DNA from: JANNOG01 sp050329415
GTDB taxonomy: Bacteria > Actinomycetota > Actinomycetes > Actinomycetales > JBBAYJ01
Length of the DNA: 40,032 nucleotides
Direction of reading: 5' to 3'
Assembly: GCA_050329415.1 (NCBI GenBank)
Contig: JBHJOS010000018.1
Span: 1 to 40,032 of the forward strand
In this document: positions 7,143 through 15,459 of the stretch, in pieces
Numbering within the stretch: the first letter of the stretch is position 1
Layout: every line of letters starts with the position of its first letter
The notes under the pieces: model-generated
Told to the model about the DNA's origin: nothing
Databases searched by the model: none
Seen by the model: the letters and a program-made list of their open reading frames with translations, nothing else
Translations under genes and position numbers: made by a program

Positions 7143-8723
7143 TCACATCCGGAAGACGCCGTAGGAGACGTCGGCGAGGGGGGCGTTGGCGCAGGCCGAC
7201 AGCGCGAGGCCGAGGACGTCGCGGGTGTCGCCGGGGTCGATGACGCCGTCGTCCCACAACCGGGCGGTGGAGTAGTAGGAGCTGCCCTGGCGCTCGTACT
7301 GCTCCCGGATCGGGGCCTGGAAGGCCTCCCGCTCGGCCGGCGCCCACTCCTGTCCGCGGGCGGCGAGCTGGTCCGCGCGCACGGTGGCGAGGACCGAGGC
7401 GGCCTGCTCCCCGCCCATGACCGAGATCTTGGCGTTCGGCCACATCCAGAGGAACCGTGGTCCGTAGGCCCGCCCGCACATCGCGTAGTTCCCGGCGCCG
7501 AAGGACCCCCCGATGACGACGGTGAGCTTGGGCACCCGGGCGCAGGCCACTGCCGTCACCATCTTGGCGCCGTGCTTGGCGATGCCCCCCGCCTCGTACT
7601 CCCGGCCGACCATGAAGCCGGTGATGTTCTGGAGGAACACCAGCGGAATCCGCCGCTGGTCGCACAACTGGATGAAGTGCGCGCCCTTGAGGGCGGACTC
7701 ACCGAACAGCACGCCGTTGTTCGCGACGATGCCCACCGGGTGCCCGTGGACGTGAGCGAACCCGGTGACGAGGGTGCGCCCGTACTCGGCCTTGAACTCG
7801 GCGAACGCCTCGGGCGAGGATCCCGCCGGGTCGGGGGAGTCGACGATCCGCCGGATCACTTCGTGCACGTCGTACGGCACCCGTGGGTCGGTCGGGACGA
7901 CGTCGAGCAGCCCGTCGGGGTCGACGGCCGGCGGCCGGACCGCCGCCCGCAGCCACGGGGCCGCCGGGCGCGGGGCGAGCCCCGCGACGATCCGCCGCAC
8001 GGTTCGCAGGGCGTCGGCGTCGTCCTCGGCCAGGTGGTCGGCCACCCCGGACACCCGGGCGTGCAGCTCGCCGCCGCCGAGCTCCTCGGCGGTCACGACC
8101 TCGCCGGTGGCCGCCTTCACCAGGGGCGGGCCGCCGAGGAAGATCGTGCCCTGCTCGCGGACGATGACGACCTCGTCGCTCATCGCCGGGACGTAGGCAC
8201 CGCCGGCGGTGCAGCTGCCGAGCACGGCCGCGATCTGCGGGATGCCCGCGGCGCTCATCGTCGCCTGGTTGAAGAAGATGCGCCCGAAGTGGTCGCGGTC
8301 GGGGAACACCTCGTCCTGGGCGGGCAGGTAGGCGCCGCCGGAGTCGACGAGGTACACGCACGGCAGGTGGTTGGCGGCCGCGACCTCCTGCGCGCGCAGG
8401 TGCTTCTTCACGCTCAGCGGGTAGTACGTACCGCCCTTGACGGTGGCGTCGTTCGCGACCACGACCACCTCGCGGCCCGAGACCCGGCCGAGGCCGGTGA
8501 TGATCCCGGCCCCGGGGGACTGCCCCGTCATGCCCCACGCCGCGAGGGGTGACAGCTCCAGGAACGGGCTGCCCTCGTCGAGCAGTGCCGTCACGCGGTC
8601 CCGGGGGAGCAGCTTGCCCCGCGCCACGTGGCGCGCGCGCGCCCGCTCGTCGCGGCCGAGGGCGGCCGAGGCCAGCCGCTCGCGCAGTTCGGCCCGCAGC
8701 CGCAGATGCTCCTGCCGGCTCAC
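7143..8723 (-). CDS. accD1: Acyl-CoA carboxylase beta subunit (carboxyltransferase), methylcrotonyl-CoA type
   Basis: A 526-residue carboxyltransferase starting at GTG 8723 behind a GGGGAG ribosome site. The N-half carries the acyl-CoA site (GSCTAGGAYVPAMSDE), the C-half the carboxybiotin site (GGSFGAGNYAMCGRAYGPRFLW). The wording of these motifs and the ending (SYGVFRM) are those of methylcrotonyl-CoA carboxylase beta subunits rather than propionyl- or acetyl-CoA enzymes. It overlaps or abuts the alpha gene, so the two are co-translated. A TetR gene diverges from its promoter, a common arrangement for leucine/branched acid catabolic loci. Confidence 0.92.
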   Translation of the reverse strand: MSRQEHLRLRAELRERLASAALGRDERARARHVARGKLLPRDRVTALLDEGSPFLELSPLAAWGMTGQSPGAGIITGLGRVSGREVVVVANDATVKGGTYYPLSVKKHLRAQEVAAANHLPCVYLVDSGGAYLPAQDEVFPDRDHFGRIFFNQATMSAAGIPQIAAVLGSCTAGGAYVPAMSDEVVIVREQGTIFLGGPPLVKAATGEVVTAEELGGGELHARVSGVADHLAEDDADALRTVRRIVAGLAPRPAAPWLRAAVRPPAVDPDGLLDVVPTDPRVPYDVHEVIRRIVDSPDPAGSSPEAFAEFKAEYGRTLVTGFAHVHGHPVGIVANNGVLFGESALKGAHFIQLCDQRRIPLVFLQNITGFMVGREYEAGGIAKHGAKMVTAVACARVPKLTVVIGGSFGAGNYAMCGRAYGPRFLWMWPNAKISVMGGEQAASVLATVRADQLAARGQEWAPAEREAFQAPIREQYERQGSSYYSTARLWDDGVIDPGDTRDVLGLALSACANAPLADVSYGVFRM

Positions 8724-8736
8724 GACTCCCCTTTGA

Positions 8737-8777
8737 GTGAACAGTGGTTAACTCAGTCGAGGCTAGTGTTCGTTCAC
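8737..8777. promoter_or_regulatory. Divergent control region with inverted TGAACA/TGTTCG boxes
   Basis: Between the carboxylase start (8723) and the TetR start (8808) the sequence is less GC-rich. TGAACA (8738-8743) and TGTTCG (8767-8772) are inverted half-sites with one mismatch, and GTTAAC (8747-8752) is a palindrome between them. This is a reasonable site for autoregulation and carboxylase repression by the TetR protein; assignment is by position. Confidence 0.4.
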
Positions 8778-8807
8778 CGATCATGTCCAGGCGCAGGAGC
8801 GGCGACG

Positions 8808-9407
8808 ATGGCGACGGAGGTGACCGGCAGGGCCGGGCTGAAGGCCGAGCGGCGCGAGCGCCTGCTCGCCGAGGCGGCACGGCTGATGGCCGCCCACGGG
8901 TACCGGGGGGTGCGCCTGCGCGACATCGGGACGGCGGCGGGCATCAGCGGCCCGGGGGTGTACCGGCACTTCGCCGGCAAGGAGGCGCTGCTCGCCGAGC
9001 TGCTCGTCGGGCCGAGCCGGCGGCTGCTCGAGGGCGCCCTGCGCGCCACCGCCGGTGATGGCGACCCGGCCCGCGTCCTGGCGGCACTCGTCGACGCGCA
9101 CCTCGACTTCTCCCTCGCCGAGCCGGACGTGATCCGGATCCAGGACCGCGATCTCGCCGGCCTGCCCCCGGCCGCGCGGGACGAGGTCCGCCGGACCCAG
9201 CGGCGCTACGTCGAGATCTGGGTCGAGGTGCTGCGCCAGGCCCACCCCCGCGCGACTGCCGGGCAGGCGCGCACCTGCGCCCACGCCGTGTTCGGCCTGC
9301 TGAACTCCACGCCGCACAGTGCGGGGCCCGGCGCTCCGCCCGGGACCAGGGCCGTCCTGCGTGCCATGGCCGTGGCCGCGCTCGATGCGGGCGGTGCCCC
9401 GCAGTGA
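8808..9407 (+). CDS. TetR/AcrR-family transcriptional regulator
   Basis: A 199-residue regulator. The N-terminal helix-turn-helix spans roughly residues 14-60 (RRERLLAEAARLMAAHGYRG, then IGTAAGISGPGVYRHFAGKEALL), a textbook TetR domain. The ligand domain is helical and variable. The start ATG 8808 follows a GGAGC site; a longer open frame to 8628 overlaps the divergent carboxylase and is rejected. Its divergent position suggests that it controls the carboxylase operon, and its stop overlaps the next start (GTGA), so the asparaginase-like enzyme is made from the same transcript. The effector may be an acyl-CoA, but this is inference. Confidence 0.9.
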   Translation: MATEVTGRAGLKAERRERLLAEAARLMAAHGYRGVRLRDIGTAAGISGPGVYRHFAGKEALLAELLVGPSRRLLEGALRATAGDGDPARVLAALVDAHLDFSLAEPDVIRIQDRDLAGLPPAARDEVRRTQRRYVEIWVEVLRQAHPRATAGQARTCAHAVFGLLNSTPHSAGPGAPPGTRAVLRAMAVAALDAGGAPQ

Positions 9408-10360
9408 GCGGCCAGGTGCTCGCCCGCGTCGTCCGGTCCGGGTTCGTCGAGAGCGTCCATCACGGCCACGCAGTGGCTCTGGCCGCCGACGGGTCGGTCG
9501 CGGTGTCGGCCGGCGAGCCGGGCGCGCCGGTGTTCGCCCGCTCCTCGCTCAAGCCGCTGTTCGCCGTCGCCATGGTGCGGGCCGGGCTGGACCTGCCGCC
9601 GCACCTGCTGGCCCTCGCCCAGTCCAGCCACTCCGGCGAGTCGTACCACCTCGACGGGGTGCGGCGGCTGCTGGCCGTGGCCGGTCTCGACGTCACCGAT
9701 CTGCGCAACACGCCGGGTGTCCCGCTGGACCCCGACGAGGCGGCCCGGTGGCGGGCCGGGGGCCGCGGGGTGACCCGGCTGGCGCAGAACTGCTCCGGCA
9801 AGCACGCGGCGATGCTCGTGACCTGCGCGGTCAACGGCTGGGACCGCACCACCTACCTCCGGCCCGAGCACCCGTTGCAGGTGCTGCTGCGGGACGTCGT
9901 CGCGGAGCTGGCGGGGGAGCCGGTGGCGGCGTCCGGGGTCGACGGGTGCGGCGCCGTCGTCCACGCGGTGTCGCCGACGGGGCTCGCCCGGGCCTTCGCG
10001 CGGATCGCCGTGGCGGGCCCGGACACGCCGGAGGGACGGGTCGCCGACGCGAACCGGCGGCACCCGGAGTGGGTCGGCGGCACCGGCCGGTACGTCACCG
10101 AGCTCGTCCGCGCCGTCCCGGGCGCGATCGCCAAGGACGGTGCCGAAGCGGTGTGCGCCGCGGCGCTGCCCGACGGCCGGGCCGTCGCGGTCAAGGTGCT
10201 GGACGGCGCCGAGCGCCCGCTGCGGCCGGTGCTCACCGCCCTGCTGGGTTCCGTGGGCGAGGAATCGCCGCCGCTGGAGCGGTTCGCCCGGGTCCCGGTG
10301 CTGGGGCACGGCGTGCCCGTCGGGCGGGTGGTCGCGGCATGGGGCGCGGACCCCGCCTGA
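9404..10360 (+). CDS. Asparaginase of the Rhizobium etli type (Asparaginase_II family)
   Basis: A 318-residue protein related to the inducible R. etli L-asparaginase ReAV, a family unrelated to the E. coli enzymes and similar in fold to serine beta-lactamases. Active-site features are present: SSLK at residues 47-50 (Ser and Lys), NCSGKH with C130 and K133, GCG with C182, and K244 in AIAKDGAEAV. The expected product is aspartate plus ammonia from asparagine. GTG 9404 overlaps the TetR stop by four bases, so translation is coupled. A short inverted repeat straddles its stop codon (10359-10376). Members of this family are often annotated only as 'asparaginase', and substrate range is uncertain. 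Confidence 0.85.
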   Translation: MSGQVLARVVRSGFVESVHHGHAVALAADGSVAVSAGEPGAPVFARSSLKPLFAVAMVRAGLDLPPHLLALAQSSHSGESYHLDGVRRLLAVAGLDVTDLRNTPGVPLDPDEAARWRAGGRGVTRLAQNCSGKHAAMLVTCAVNGWDRTTYLRPEHPLQVLLRDVVAELAGEPVAASGVDGCGAVVHAVSPTGLARAFARIAVAGPDTPEGRVADANRRHPEWVGGTGRYVTELVRAVPGAIAKDGAEAVCAAALPDGRAVAVKVLDGAERPLRPVLTALLGSVGEESPPLERFARVPVLGHGVPVGRVVAAWGADPA

Positions 10361-10427
10361 CGTCGCGGGCGACGTCTCGCGATACGGGACGGGTGTCCGG
10401 TGGGTGGCTTCCCCGGCTGCGACGCGC

Positions 10428-10433
10428 TACGGT
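10428..10433 (+). promoter_or_regulatory. -10 element of the ilv leader transcript
   Basis: TACGGT ends 6 nt before the leader peptide ATG (10440) and no Shine-Dalgarno is present, so transcription probably starts at or next to the ATG and the leader is translated leaderless. The -35 region is not recognisable. Confidence 0.5.
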
Positions 10434-10439
10434 GCCGAC

Positions 10440-10499
10440 ATGACCCGGATCCTGGCCGCCCGCCTCGGCGTCCTCGTACTCGGCAGGCGCGTCGCCTGA
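10440..10499 (+). CDS. ilv leader peptide (attenuator ORF, 19 aa)
   Basis: ATG 10440 to TGA 10499 encodes 19 residues, MTRILAARLGVLVLGRRVA, with seven of the 19 being Ile, Leu or Val and a run of GVLVLG in the middle. Similar short leaders (R-I-L-V-L-G-K/R-R/V cores) precede ilvB in Streptomyces, Mycobacterium and Corynebacterium. Ribosome stalling when charged branched-chain tRNAs are scarce would prevent the terminator hairpin at 10530-10560 from forming and let transcription reach ilvB. It is too short for ordinary gene finders. Confidence 0.85.
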   Translation: MTRILAARLGVLVLGRRVA

Positions 10500-10529
10500 C
10501 CGACGATCCGTCATCGGTTCCGCGACGCG

Positions 10530-10560
10530 CGACCCCTCTCGCCTCCGGGCGGAGGGGTCG
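10530..10560 (+). terminator. Attenuator terminator hairpin before ilvB
   Basis: cgacccctc (10530-10538) pairs perfectly with gaggggtcg (10552-10560), a 9-bp GC-rich stem with a 13-nt loop, followed by a weak T-containing tract. Inside it, cctcc and ggagg offer an alternative smaller pairing. It stands 31 nt after the leader stop and 49 nt before the ilvB start, as expected for a translational-stall attenuator. Confidence 0.75.
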
Positions 10561-10608
10561 TTGCATGTCCTCCCCCGGCACCCGCCCGCACCACCCGAGG
10601 AGAGTCCC

Positions 10609-12432
10609 GTGAGCGCCACCCCACCCGGCAGGCCCGGTCACCCGGGCACGACACCGGCCCCGGCCGGAGACGTGATCACGGGGGCCGAGGCCCTCGTCCG
10701 GTCGCTCGAGCACGCCGGCGTCGACGTGGTGTTCGGCATCCCCGGCGGGGCGATCCTCCCGGCCTACGACCCGCTCATGGACTCGGCGAAGGTCCGCCAC
10801 ATCCTGGTCCGGCACGAACAGGGGGCGGGTCACGCGGCCGAGGGCTACGCCGCGGCCACCGGACGCGTCGGCGTCTGCATGGCGACGTCGGGACCGGGGG
10901 CGACGAACCTCGTCACCCCGATCGCGGACGCCCACATGGACTCCGTCCCCATGGTGGCCATCACCGGGCAGGTGGCGAGCCGGGCGATCGGCACCGACGC
11001 CTTCCAGGAGGCGGACATCACCGGCATGACGATGCCGATCACCAAGCACAACTACCTCGTGACCCGGACCGAGGACATCCCCCGTGCCGTCGCGGAGGCC
11101 TTCCACCTCGCAGCCACGGGCCGGCCGGGGCCGGTGCTGGTCGACATCGCCAAGGACGCCCTGCAGTCGCGGGCCCCGTTCGCCTGGCCCGACCGCCTCG
11201 ACCTGCCCGGGTACCGGCCGGTGACCAAGCCGCACGCCAAGCGGGTGCGGGAGGCGGCGCGGCTGATGGCCGAGTCCCGCCGCCCGGTCCTGTACGTCGG
11301 CGGCGGGGTGATCCGCGCCAACGCCGACCGGGAGCTGCGTCGCCTGGCCGACCTCACCGGGATGCCCGTGGTCACCACCCTCATGGCGCGCGGCGCCCTG
11401 CCGGACAGCCACCCGCAGCACCTCGGCATGCCCGGCATGCACGGCACGGTCGCGGCGGTGACGGCCCTGCAGAAGGCGGATCTCCTCGTCACCCTCGGGG
11501 CCCGCTTCGACGACCGGGTCACCGGCAAGCTCGACTCGTTCGCCCCGGACGCCAAGATCATCCATGCCGACATCGACCCCGCCGAGATCGGCAAGAACCG
11601 CCACGCCGACGTCCCGATCGTCGGCGACGTCCGCGAGGTGATCGTCGACCTGGTCGAGGCCGTCGCCGCCGAGCACGCCGCTGGGCGCCAGCCCGATCTC
11701 GGGGCCTGGTGGCGACAGCTCGACCACTGGCGCACCACCTACCCGCTCGGCTACGACCGGCCCGACGACGGGTCGCTGTCCCCGCAGTACGTCATCGAGC
11801 GGATCGGCGCCATCGCGGGACCCGAGGCCGTCTACGCCGCCGGGGTCGGCCAGCACCAGATGTGGGCCGCGCAGTTCGTGCGCTACGAGCACCCGCGGAC
11901 CTGGCTGAACTCCGGAGGGCTGGGGACCATGGGCTACGCCGTGCCGGCCGCCATGGGCGCGAAGGCCGGCCGCCCGGACGCGACCGTGTGGGCGATCGAC
12001 GGCGACGGCTGCTTCCAGATGACGAACCAGGAGCTGGCCACCTGCGCCATCAACGACATCCCGATCAAGGTCGCCGTCATCAACAACAGCAGCCTCGGGA
12101 TGGTCCGGCAGTGGCAGACGCTGTTCTACGGCTCCCGGTACTCCAACACCGACCTCCACTCCACCCGCATCCCGGACTTCGTCCGCCTGGCCGAGGCGTA
12201 TGGGTGCGTCGGGCTGCGGTGCGAGCGTGCCGAGGACGTCGATGCCACGATCGAGAAGGCGATGGCGGTCGACGACGCCCCGGTGGTCGTCGACTTCGTC
12301 GTCCACCGCGACGCCATGGTGTGGCCGATGGTCACTGCCGGGGTGAGCAACGACGACATCCAGGTCGCGCGGGGCATCGCGCCGGTCTGGGACCGCGAGG
12401 AGGAGAGCGAGCCCGGGATGGAGTCCGCATGA
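10609..12432 (+). CDS. ilvB: Acetolactate synthase, large catalytic subunit
   Basis: A 607-residue ThDP enzyme that condenses two pyruvates, or pyruvate and 2-oxobutyrate, in the first shared step of branched-chain amino acid synthesis. The N-terminal PYR domain has VFGIPGGAILPAYD and the catalytic Glu E70 in RHEQGAGHAAEGYA. A central FAD-binding domain (around 220-350) follows. The C-terminal PP domain has the ThDP/Mg motif GDGCFQMTNQELAT...INNSSLGM. The start is GTG 10609 behind GAGGAGAG; an upstream TTG frame from 10561 begins inside the attenuator and is rejected. ATGA overlap with ilvN secures stoichiometric synthesis. Control is expected from the leader peptide/attenuator and by valine feedback through IlvN. 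Confidence 0.98.
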   Translation: MSATPPGRPGHPGTTPAPAGDVITGAEALVRSLEHAGVDVVFGIPGGAILPAYDPLMDSAKVRHILVRHEQGAGHAAEGYAAATGRVGVCMATSGPGATNLVTPIADAHMDSVPMVAITGQVASRAIGTDAFQEADITGMTMPITKHNYLVTRTEDIPRAVAEAFHLAATGRPGPVLVDIAKDALQSRAPFAWPDRLDLPGYRPVTKPHAKRVREAARLMAESRRPVLYVGGGVIRANADRELRRLADLTGMPVVTTLMARGALPDSHPQHLGMPGMHGTVAAVTALQKADLLVTLGARFDDRVTGKLDSFAPDAKIIHADIDPAEIGKNRHADVPIVGDVREVIVDLVEAVAAEHAAGRQPDLGAWWRQLDHWRTTYPLGYDRPDDGSLSPQYVIERIGAIAGPEAVYAAGVGQHQMWAAQFVRYEHPRTWLNSGGLGTMGYAVPAAMGAKAGRPDATVWAIDGDGCFQMTNQELATCAINDIPIKVAVINNSSLGMVRQWQTLFYGSRYSNTDLHSTRIPDFVRLAEAYGCVGLRCERAEDVDATIEKAMAVDDAPVVVDFVVHRDAMVWPMVTAGVSNDDIQVARGIAPVWDREEESEPGMESA

Positions 12433-12941
12433 GCCGGCACACGCTGGCGGTTCTCGTCGAGAACCGCCCCGGGGTCCTGGCCCGGATCTCCGGCCTCTTC
12501 TCCCGCCGCAGCTTCAACATCCACTCCCTGGCCGTCGGGCCGACGGAGTCGCCGGACATCTCCCGGGTCACCGTCGTCGTGGACGTCGACGAGCTGCCGC
12601 TGGAGCAGGTGACGAAGCAGCTCAACAAACTCGTCAACGTCCTCAAGATCGTCGAGCTGGAGCCGGACCAGGCGGTCCAGCGTGAGCTGCTGCTCGTCAA
12701 GGTGCGCGCCGACGCCACCACCCGGGCCGCCGTCGTCGAGGCGGCGACCCTGTTCCGGGCCCGGGTCGTCGACGTCGCGGCGGACGCCGTCACGATCGAG
12801 TCGACCGGACGCCCGGACAAGAACGCCGCGCTGCTCGAGGTCCTGGCGCCCTTCGGCGTCAAGGAGCTGGTGCAGTCCGGCGTCGTCGCCCTCACCCGCG
12901 GCGGGCGGTCGATGACCGACCGCGCACTACGCTCCGCCTGA
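12429..12941 (+). CDS. ilvN: Acetolactate synthase, small regulatory subunit
   Basis: A 170-residue regulatory subunit. The ACT domain occupies residues 4-78 (HTLAVLVENRPGVLARISGLF, then RRSFNIHSLAVGPTE), where valine binds and inhibits the holoenzyme. The C-terminal ALS_ss_C domain spans 85-160 (ELLLVKVRAD..., KELVQSGVVALTRG). Start ATG 12429 overlaps the ilvB stop as ATGA. Length and domain order are normal for actinomycetes. Confidence 0.97.
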   Translation: MSRHTLAVLVENRPGVLARISGLFSRRSFNIHSLAVGPTESPDISRVTVVVDVDELPLEQVTKQLNKLVNVLKIVELEPDQAVQRELLLVKVRADATTRAAVVEAATLFRARVVDVAADAVTIESTGRPDKNAALLEVLAPFGVKELVQSGVVALTRGGRSMTDRALRSA

Positions 12942-13028
12942 TCCGCCCCGCTTGATCGGCCCGCCACGGGGCCGCTCGTCACCGCCCCACCCCGCATTCG
13001 CCCACCACATCCCGGGAGCAGCAGCACC

Positions 13029-14063
13029 ATGGCCGAGATCTACACCGAGTCAGACGCCGACCCGTCGATCATCCGCGGCCGGAACGTCGCCGTCATCGGG
13101 TACGGCAGCCAGGGCCATGCCCACGCCCTGTCGCTGCGCGACTCCGGGGTCGACGTCCGGGTCGGGCTCGCTGCGGGCAGCCGCAGCCGCGCCCGGGCCG
13201 AGGAGCAGGGGCTGCGGGTCGTCACCCCCGCCGAGGCCGCCGCCGAGGCCGACGTCGTCATGATTCTCGTGCCGGACCACGTGCAGCGGTCCGTGTACGC
13301 CACGGCGGTCGAGCCGAACCTACGGCCCGGCAAGGCGCTGTTCTTCGCGCACGGCTTCAACGTCCGGTTCGGCTACGTCACCCCGCCCGAGGGCGTCGAT
13401 GTCTGCATGGTGGCGCCGAAGGGTCCCGGCCATCTCGTCCGCCGGGAGTACGAGGCGGGGCGCGGGGTGCCCGTCCTCGTCGCCGTGGACCGGGACGCCA
13501 CCGGCACGGCATGGGCCCTCGCCCTCTCCTACGCGAGCGCCATCGGCGGCCTGCGGGCGGGCGGGATCCGCACGACCTTCGCCGAGGAGACCGAGACCGA
13601 CCTGTTCGGGGAGCAGGCCGTGCTGTGCGGCGGCGCCAGCCGGCTCGTCCAGTCCGGGTTCGAGGTCCTCGTCGAGGCCGGTTACCAGCCCGAGGTGGCG
13701 TACTTCGAGTGCCTCCACGAACTCAAGCTCATCGTCGACCTCATGTACGAGGGCGGCATCGCCAAGCAGCGGTGGTCGGTCTCGGACACCGCCGAGTACG
13801 GGGACTACGTCTCCGGCCCGCGAGTCATCGACGAGTCCGTCAAGCAGCGGATGCAGGACGTCCTCGCCGAGGTCAAGGACGGGTCCTTCGCGGCCCGGTT
13901 CATCGCCGACCAGGACGCCGGGGCGCCGGAGTTCCGCAAGCTGCGGGCCGAGCAGGAGCAGCACCCGATCGAGGCGGTGGGGGCCCGGCTGCGCCGGATG
14001 ATGCCGTGGATCGGCGAGGGCGCCCGCGACGCCGACTTCGTCGAGGGCACGGCGGCGCGCTGA
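13029..14063 (+). CDS. ilvC: Ketol-acid reductoisomerase, class I
   Basis: A 344-residue short-form (class I) enzyme that isomerises and reduces acetolactate and acetohydroxybutyrate. The Rossmann loop GYGSQG lies at 24-29. The Ser/Arg-rich stretch SRSRARAEEQ (51-60) is the phosphate-binding loop of NADPH-preferring enzymes. H108 in FFAHGFNVRFG and the Mg ligands D191 and E195 in EETETDLFGEQ are in place. ATG 13029 follows GGGAGCAGCAGC; 87 bp separate it from ilvN, so it is probably in the same operon. No clear terminator follows. Confidence 0.98.
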   Translation: MAEIYTESDADPSIIRGRNVAVIGYGSQGHAHALSLRDSGVDVRVGLAAGSRSRARAEEQGLRVVTPAEAAAEADVVMILVPDHVQRSVYATAVEPNLRPGKALFFAHGFNVRFGYVTPPEGVDVCMVAPKGPGHLVRREYEAGRGVPVLVAVDRDATGTAWALALSYASAIGGLRAGGIRTTFAEETETDLFGEQAVLCGGASRLVQSGFEVLVEAGYQPEVAYFECLHELKLIVDLMYEGGIAKQRWSVSDTAEYGDYVSGPRVIDESVKQRMQDVLAEVKDGSFAARFIADQDAGAPEFRKLRAEQEQHPIEAVGARLRRMMPWIGEGARDADFVEGTAAR

Positions 14064-14226
14064 CGCGGCGGGCCGACCGGCGCGACCGGCAGGCCCGGGC
14101 GACGAGAGGCCGGGTCGTCTCCGGACTGCCGCCGCGAAGCGGTGCAGCGCCGTCGGCTCACGGCGCCCTGCCCGCTGGTCGGCGTGCTGCCGTGGCGGTG
14201 TCCGTGGGGTGGCGTAGCTTCGCCGC

Positions 14227-15459
14227 GTGAACCGGAGCGTGCCCATCAACGGCTCTGGCCCGACCTCGACCCCGACGCCGGAGCCGTCGGTGCCCAGCCG
14301 CATCCCGTCGACGTCGCCGCATCACCAGCCGCAGGACCTGACAGCAGAGCGGCGGGCGTGGTTCCGCGACCGTGCGGTCCGGTCGCGTGCGGCGAAGGCC
14401 GCCGCCGCCCGCGGGGACGGGCCCGCTCCGCTGCACCCGGTCAACGTCCCCCGACTCGACCCGCTCGACCTGATGCCGCAAGCCGCGGCGACGGGCTTGC
14501 GGTCGCTGTCGCTGTTCAGCGGCGGGGGCGGCCTGGATCTCGGATTCGAGCGGGCCGGGTACGACCACGCCGCCTCCTACGAGATCATCCAGGCTGCCGC
14601 GGACACGCTCGTGAAGGCCCGGCCGGGTTGGGAGGTCCACGGTGGCGAGGACGGCGACGTCCGTCGGACCGACTGGGACCGGTGGCGCGGCCGTGTCGAC
14701 GTGCTTCACGGCGGCCCCCCGTGCCAGCCGTTCAGCAACGCCGGCCGCCAGCGCGGCCACCTGGACCCTCGGGACATGTGGCCTGAGTTCGTCCGCGCAG
14801 TTCGCGCGATCCGTCCGGTCGCATTCGTCGGTGAGAACGTTCCCGCGCTGGCCGGCGCGAAGTTCGCCCAGTACGTGCAGGACACGATTCTCGGCCCGCT
14901 GGCCGATCGGTACACCATCGTCCCCGTCATGGTCCTGCGAGCGCAGGACTTCGGCGTGCCCCAGGTCCGCCGCCGCGTGTTCTTCGTCGGCTTCCGCAGC
15001 GCACGGGCCGCCGCTCGGTACATCCCGCCGCTGGCGACTCACGCCTGGGCCGACAGCCGACTGGTCCTGTCCGGCCAGGCCAGATGCCTGGGCGTGCGCG
15101 AGGCTCTCGGCCTTCCCCGCACTGGCTACGACGACCTCGCGCCGACGGTCCGCAGCACCCTGACTGGTCCGCGGCACACGACATCGATCCTCAACAGCGT
15201 GTCTGCCAAGCGTCGATTCGACGAGCTCCAGATCTGGCCCAGTGGTGTTGCCCCGACCCGCGAGAAGGCCAGCGCATTCGTCGCCGAGAACGGTCACTTC
15301 CGGCTGTCTGTGCCCGACGTCGCCATCCTGCAGGGCTTCCCGGACGACTGGCCTTTCGTCGGGGCGACGTACATGCAGCTCGGCCAGATCGGCAACGCCG
15401 TGCCTCCCCCGCTGGCCTACGCTGTCGCGTCGTCCGTCGCTGCTGCACTCACCAGGTAG
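14227..15459 (+). CDS. DNA (cytosine-5-)-methyltransferase
   Basis: A 410-residue C5-cytosine methyltransferase with motifs in canonical order: I (LSLFSGGGGLDLGFERAG, about 93-110), IV with catalytic C166 (GGPPCQPFS), VI (GENV, 202-205), VIII (QVRRRVF, 246-252) and X (GQIGNAVPPPLAYAVA) at the end. The target recognition domain lies at about 255-360. A Ser/Pro-rich extension of some 90 residues before motif I is longer than usual. The start is GTG 14227, with TAGCTT at 14215-14220 placed for a leaderless transcript. It is the modification enzyme of a restriction unit with the next two genes. Its last 43 bp overlap the convergent putative endonuclease gene. Target sequence cannot be read from the protein. 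Confidence 0.93.
   Translation: MNRSVPINGSGPTSTPTPEPSVPSRIPSTSPHHQPQDLTAERRAWFRDRAVRSRAAKAAAARGDGPAPLHPVNVPRLDPLDLMPQAAATGLRSLSLFSGGGGLDLGFERAGYDHAASYEIIQAAADTLVKARPGWEVHGGEDGDVRRTDWDRWRGRVDVLHGGPPCQPFSNAGRQRGHLDPRDMWPEFVRAVRAIRPVAFVGENVPALAGAKFAQYVQDTILGPLADRYTIVPVMVLRAQDFGVPQVRRRVFFVGFRSARAAARYIPPLATHAWADSRLVLSGQARCLGVREALGLPRTGYDDLAPTVRSTLTGPRHTTSILNSVSAKRRFDELQIWPSGVAPTREKASAFVAENGHFRLSVPDVAILQGFPDDWPFVGATYMQLGQIGNAVPPPLAYAVASSVAAALTR

Noticed and set aside
7138..7665. 5' extension of the carboxylase alpha gene to 7665
   Set aside because: It would overlap the beta-subunit gene by 500 bp in the same strand; conserved biotin carboxylase sequence begins only after the 7137 start.
9853..12306. 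817-codon frame opposite ilvB
   Set aside because: Antisense shadow of ilvB and the asparaginase; no domain.
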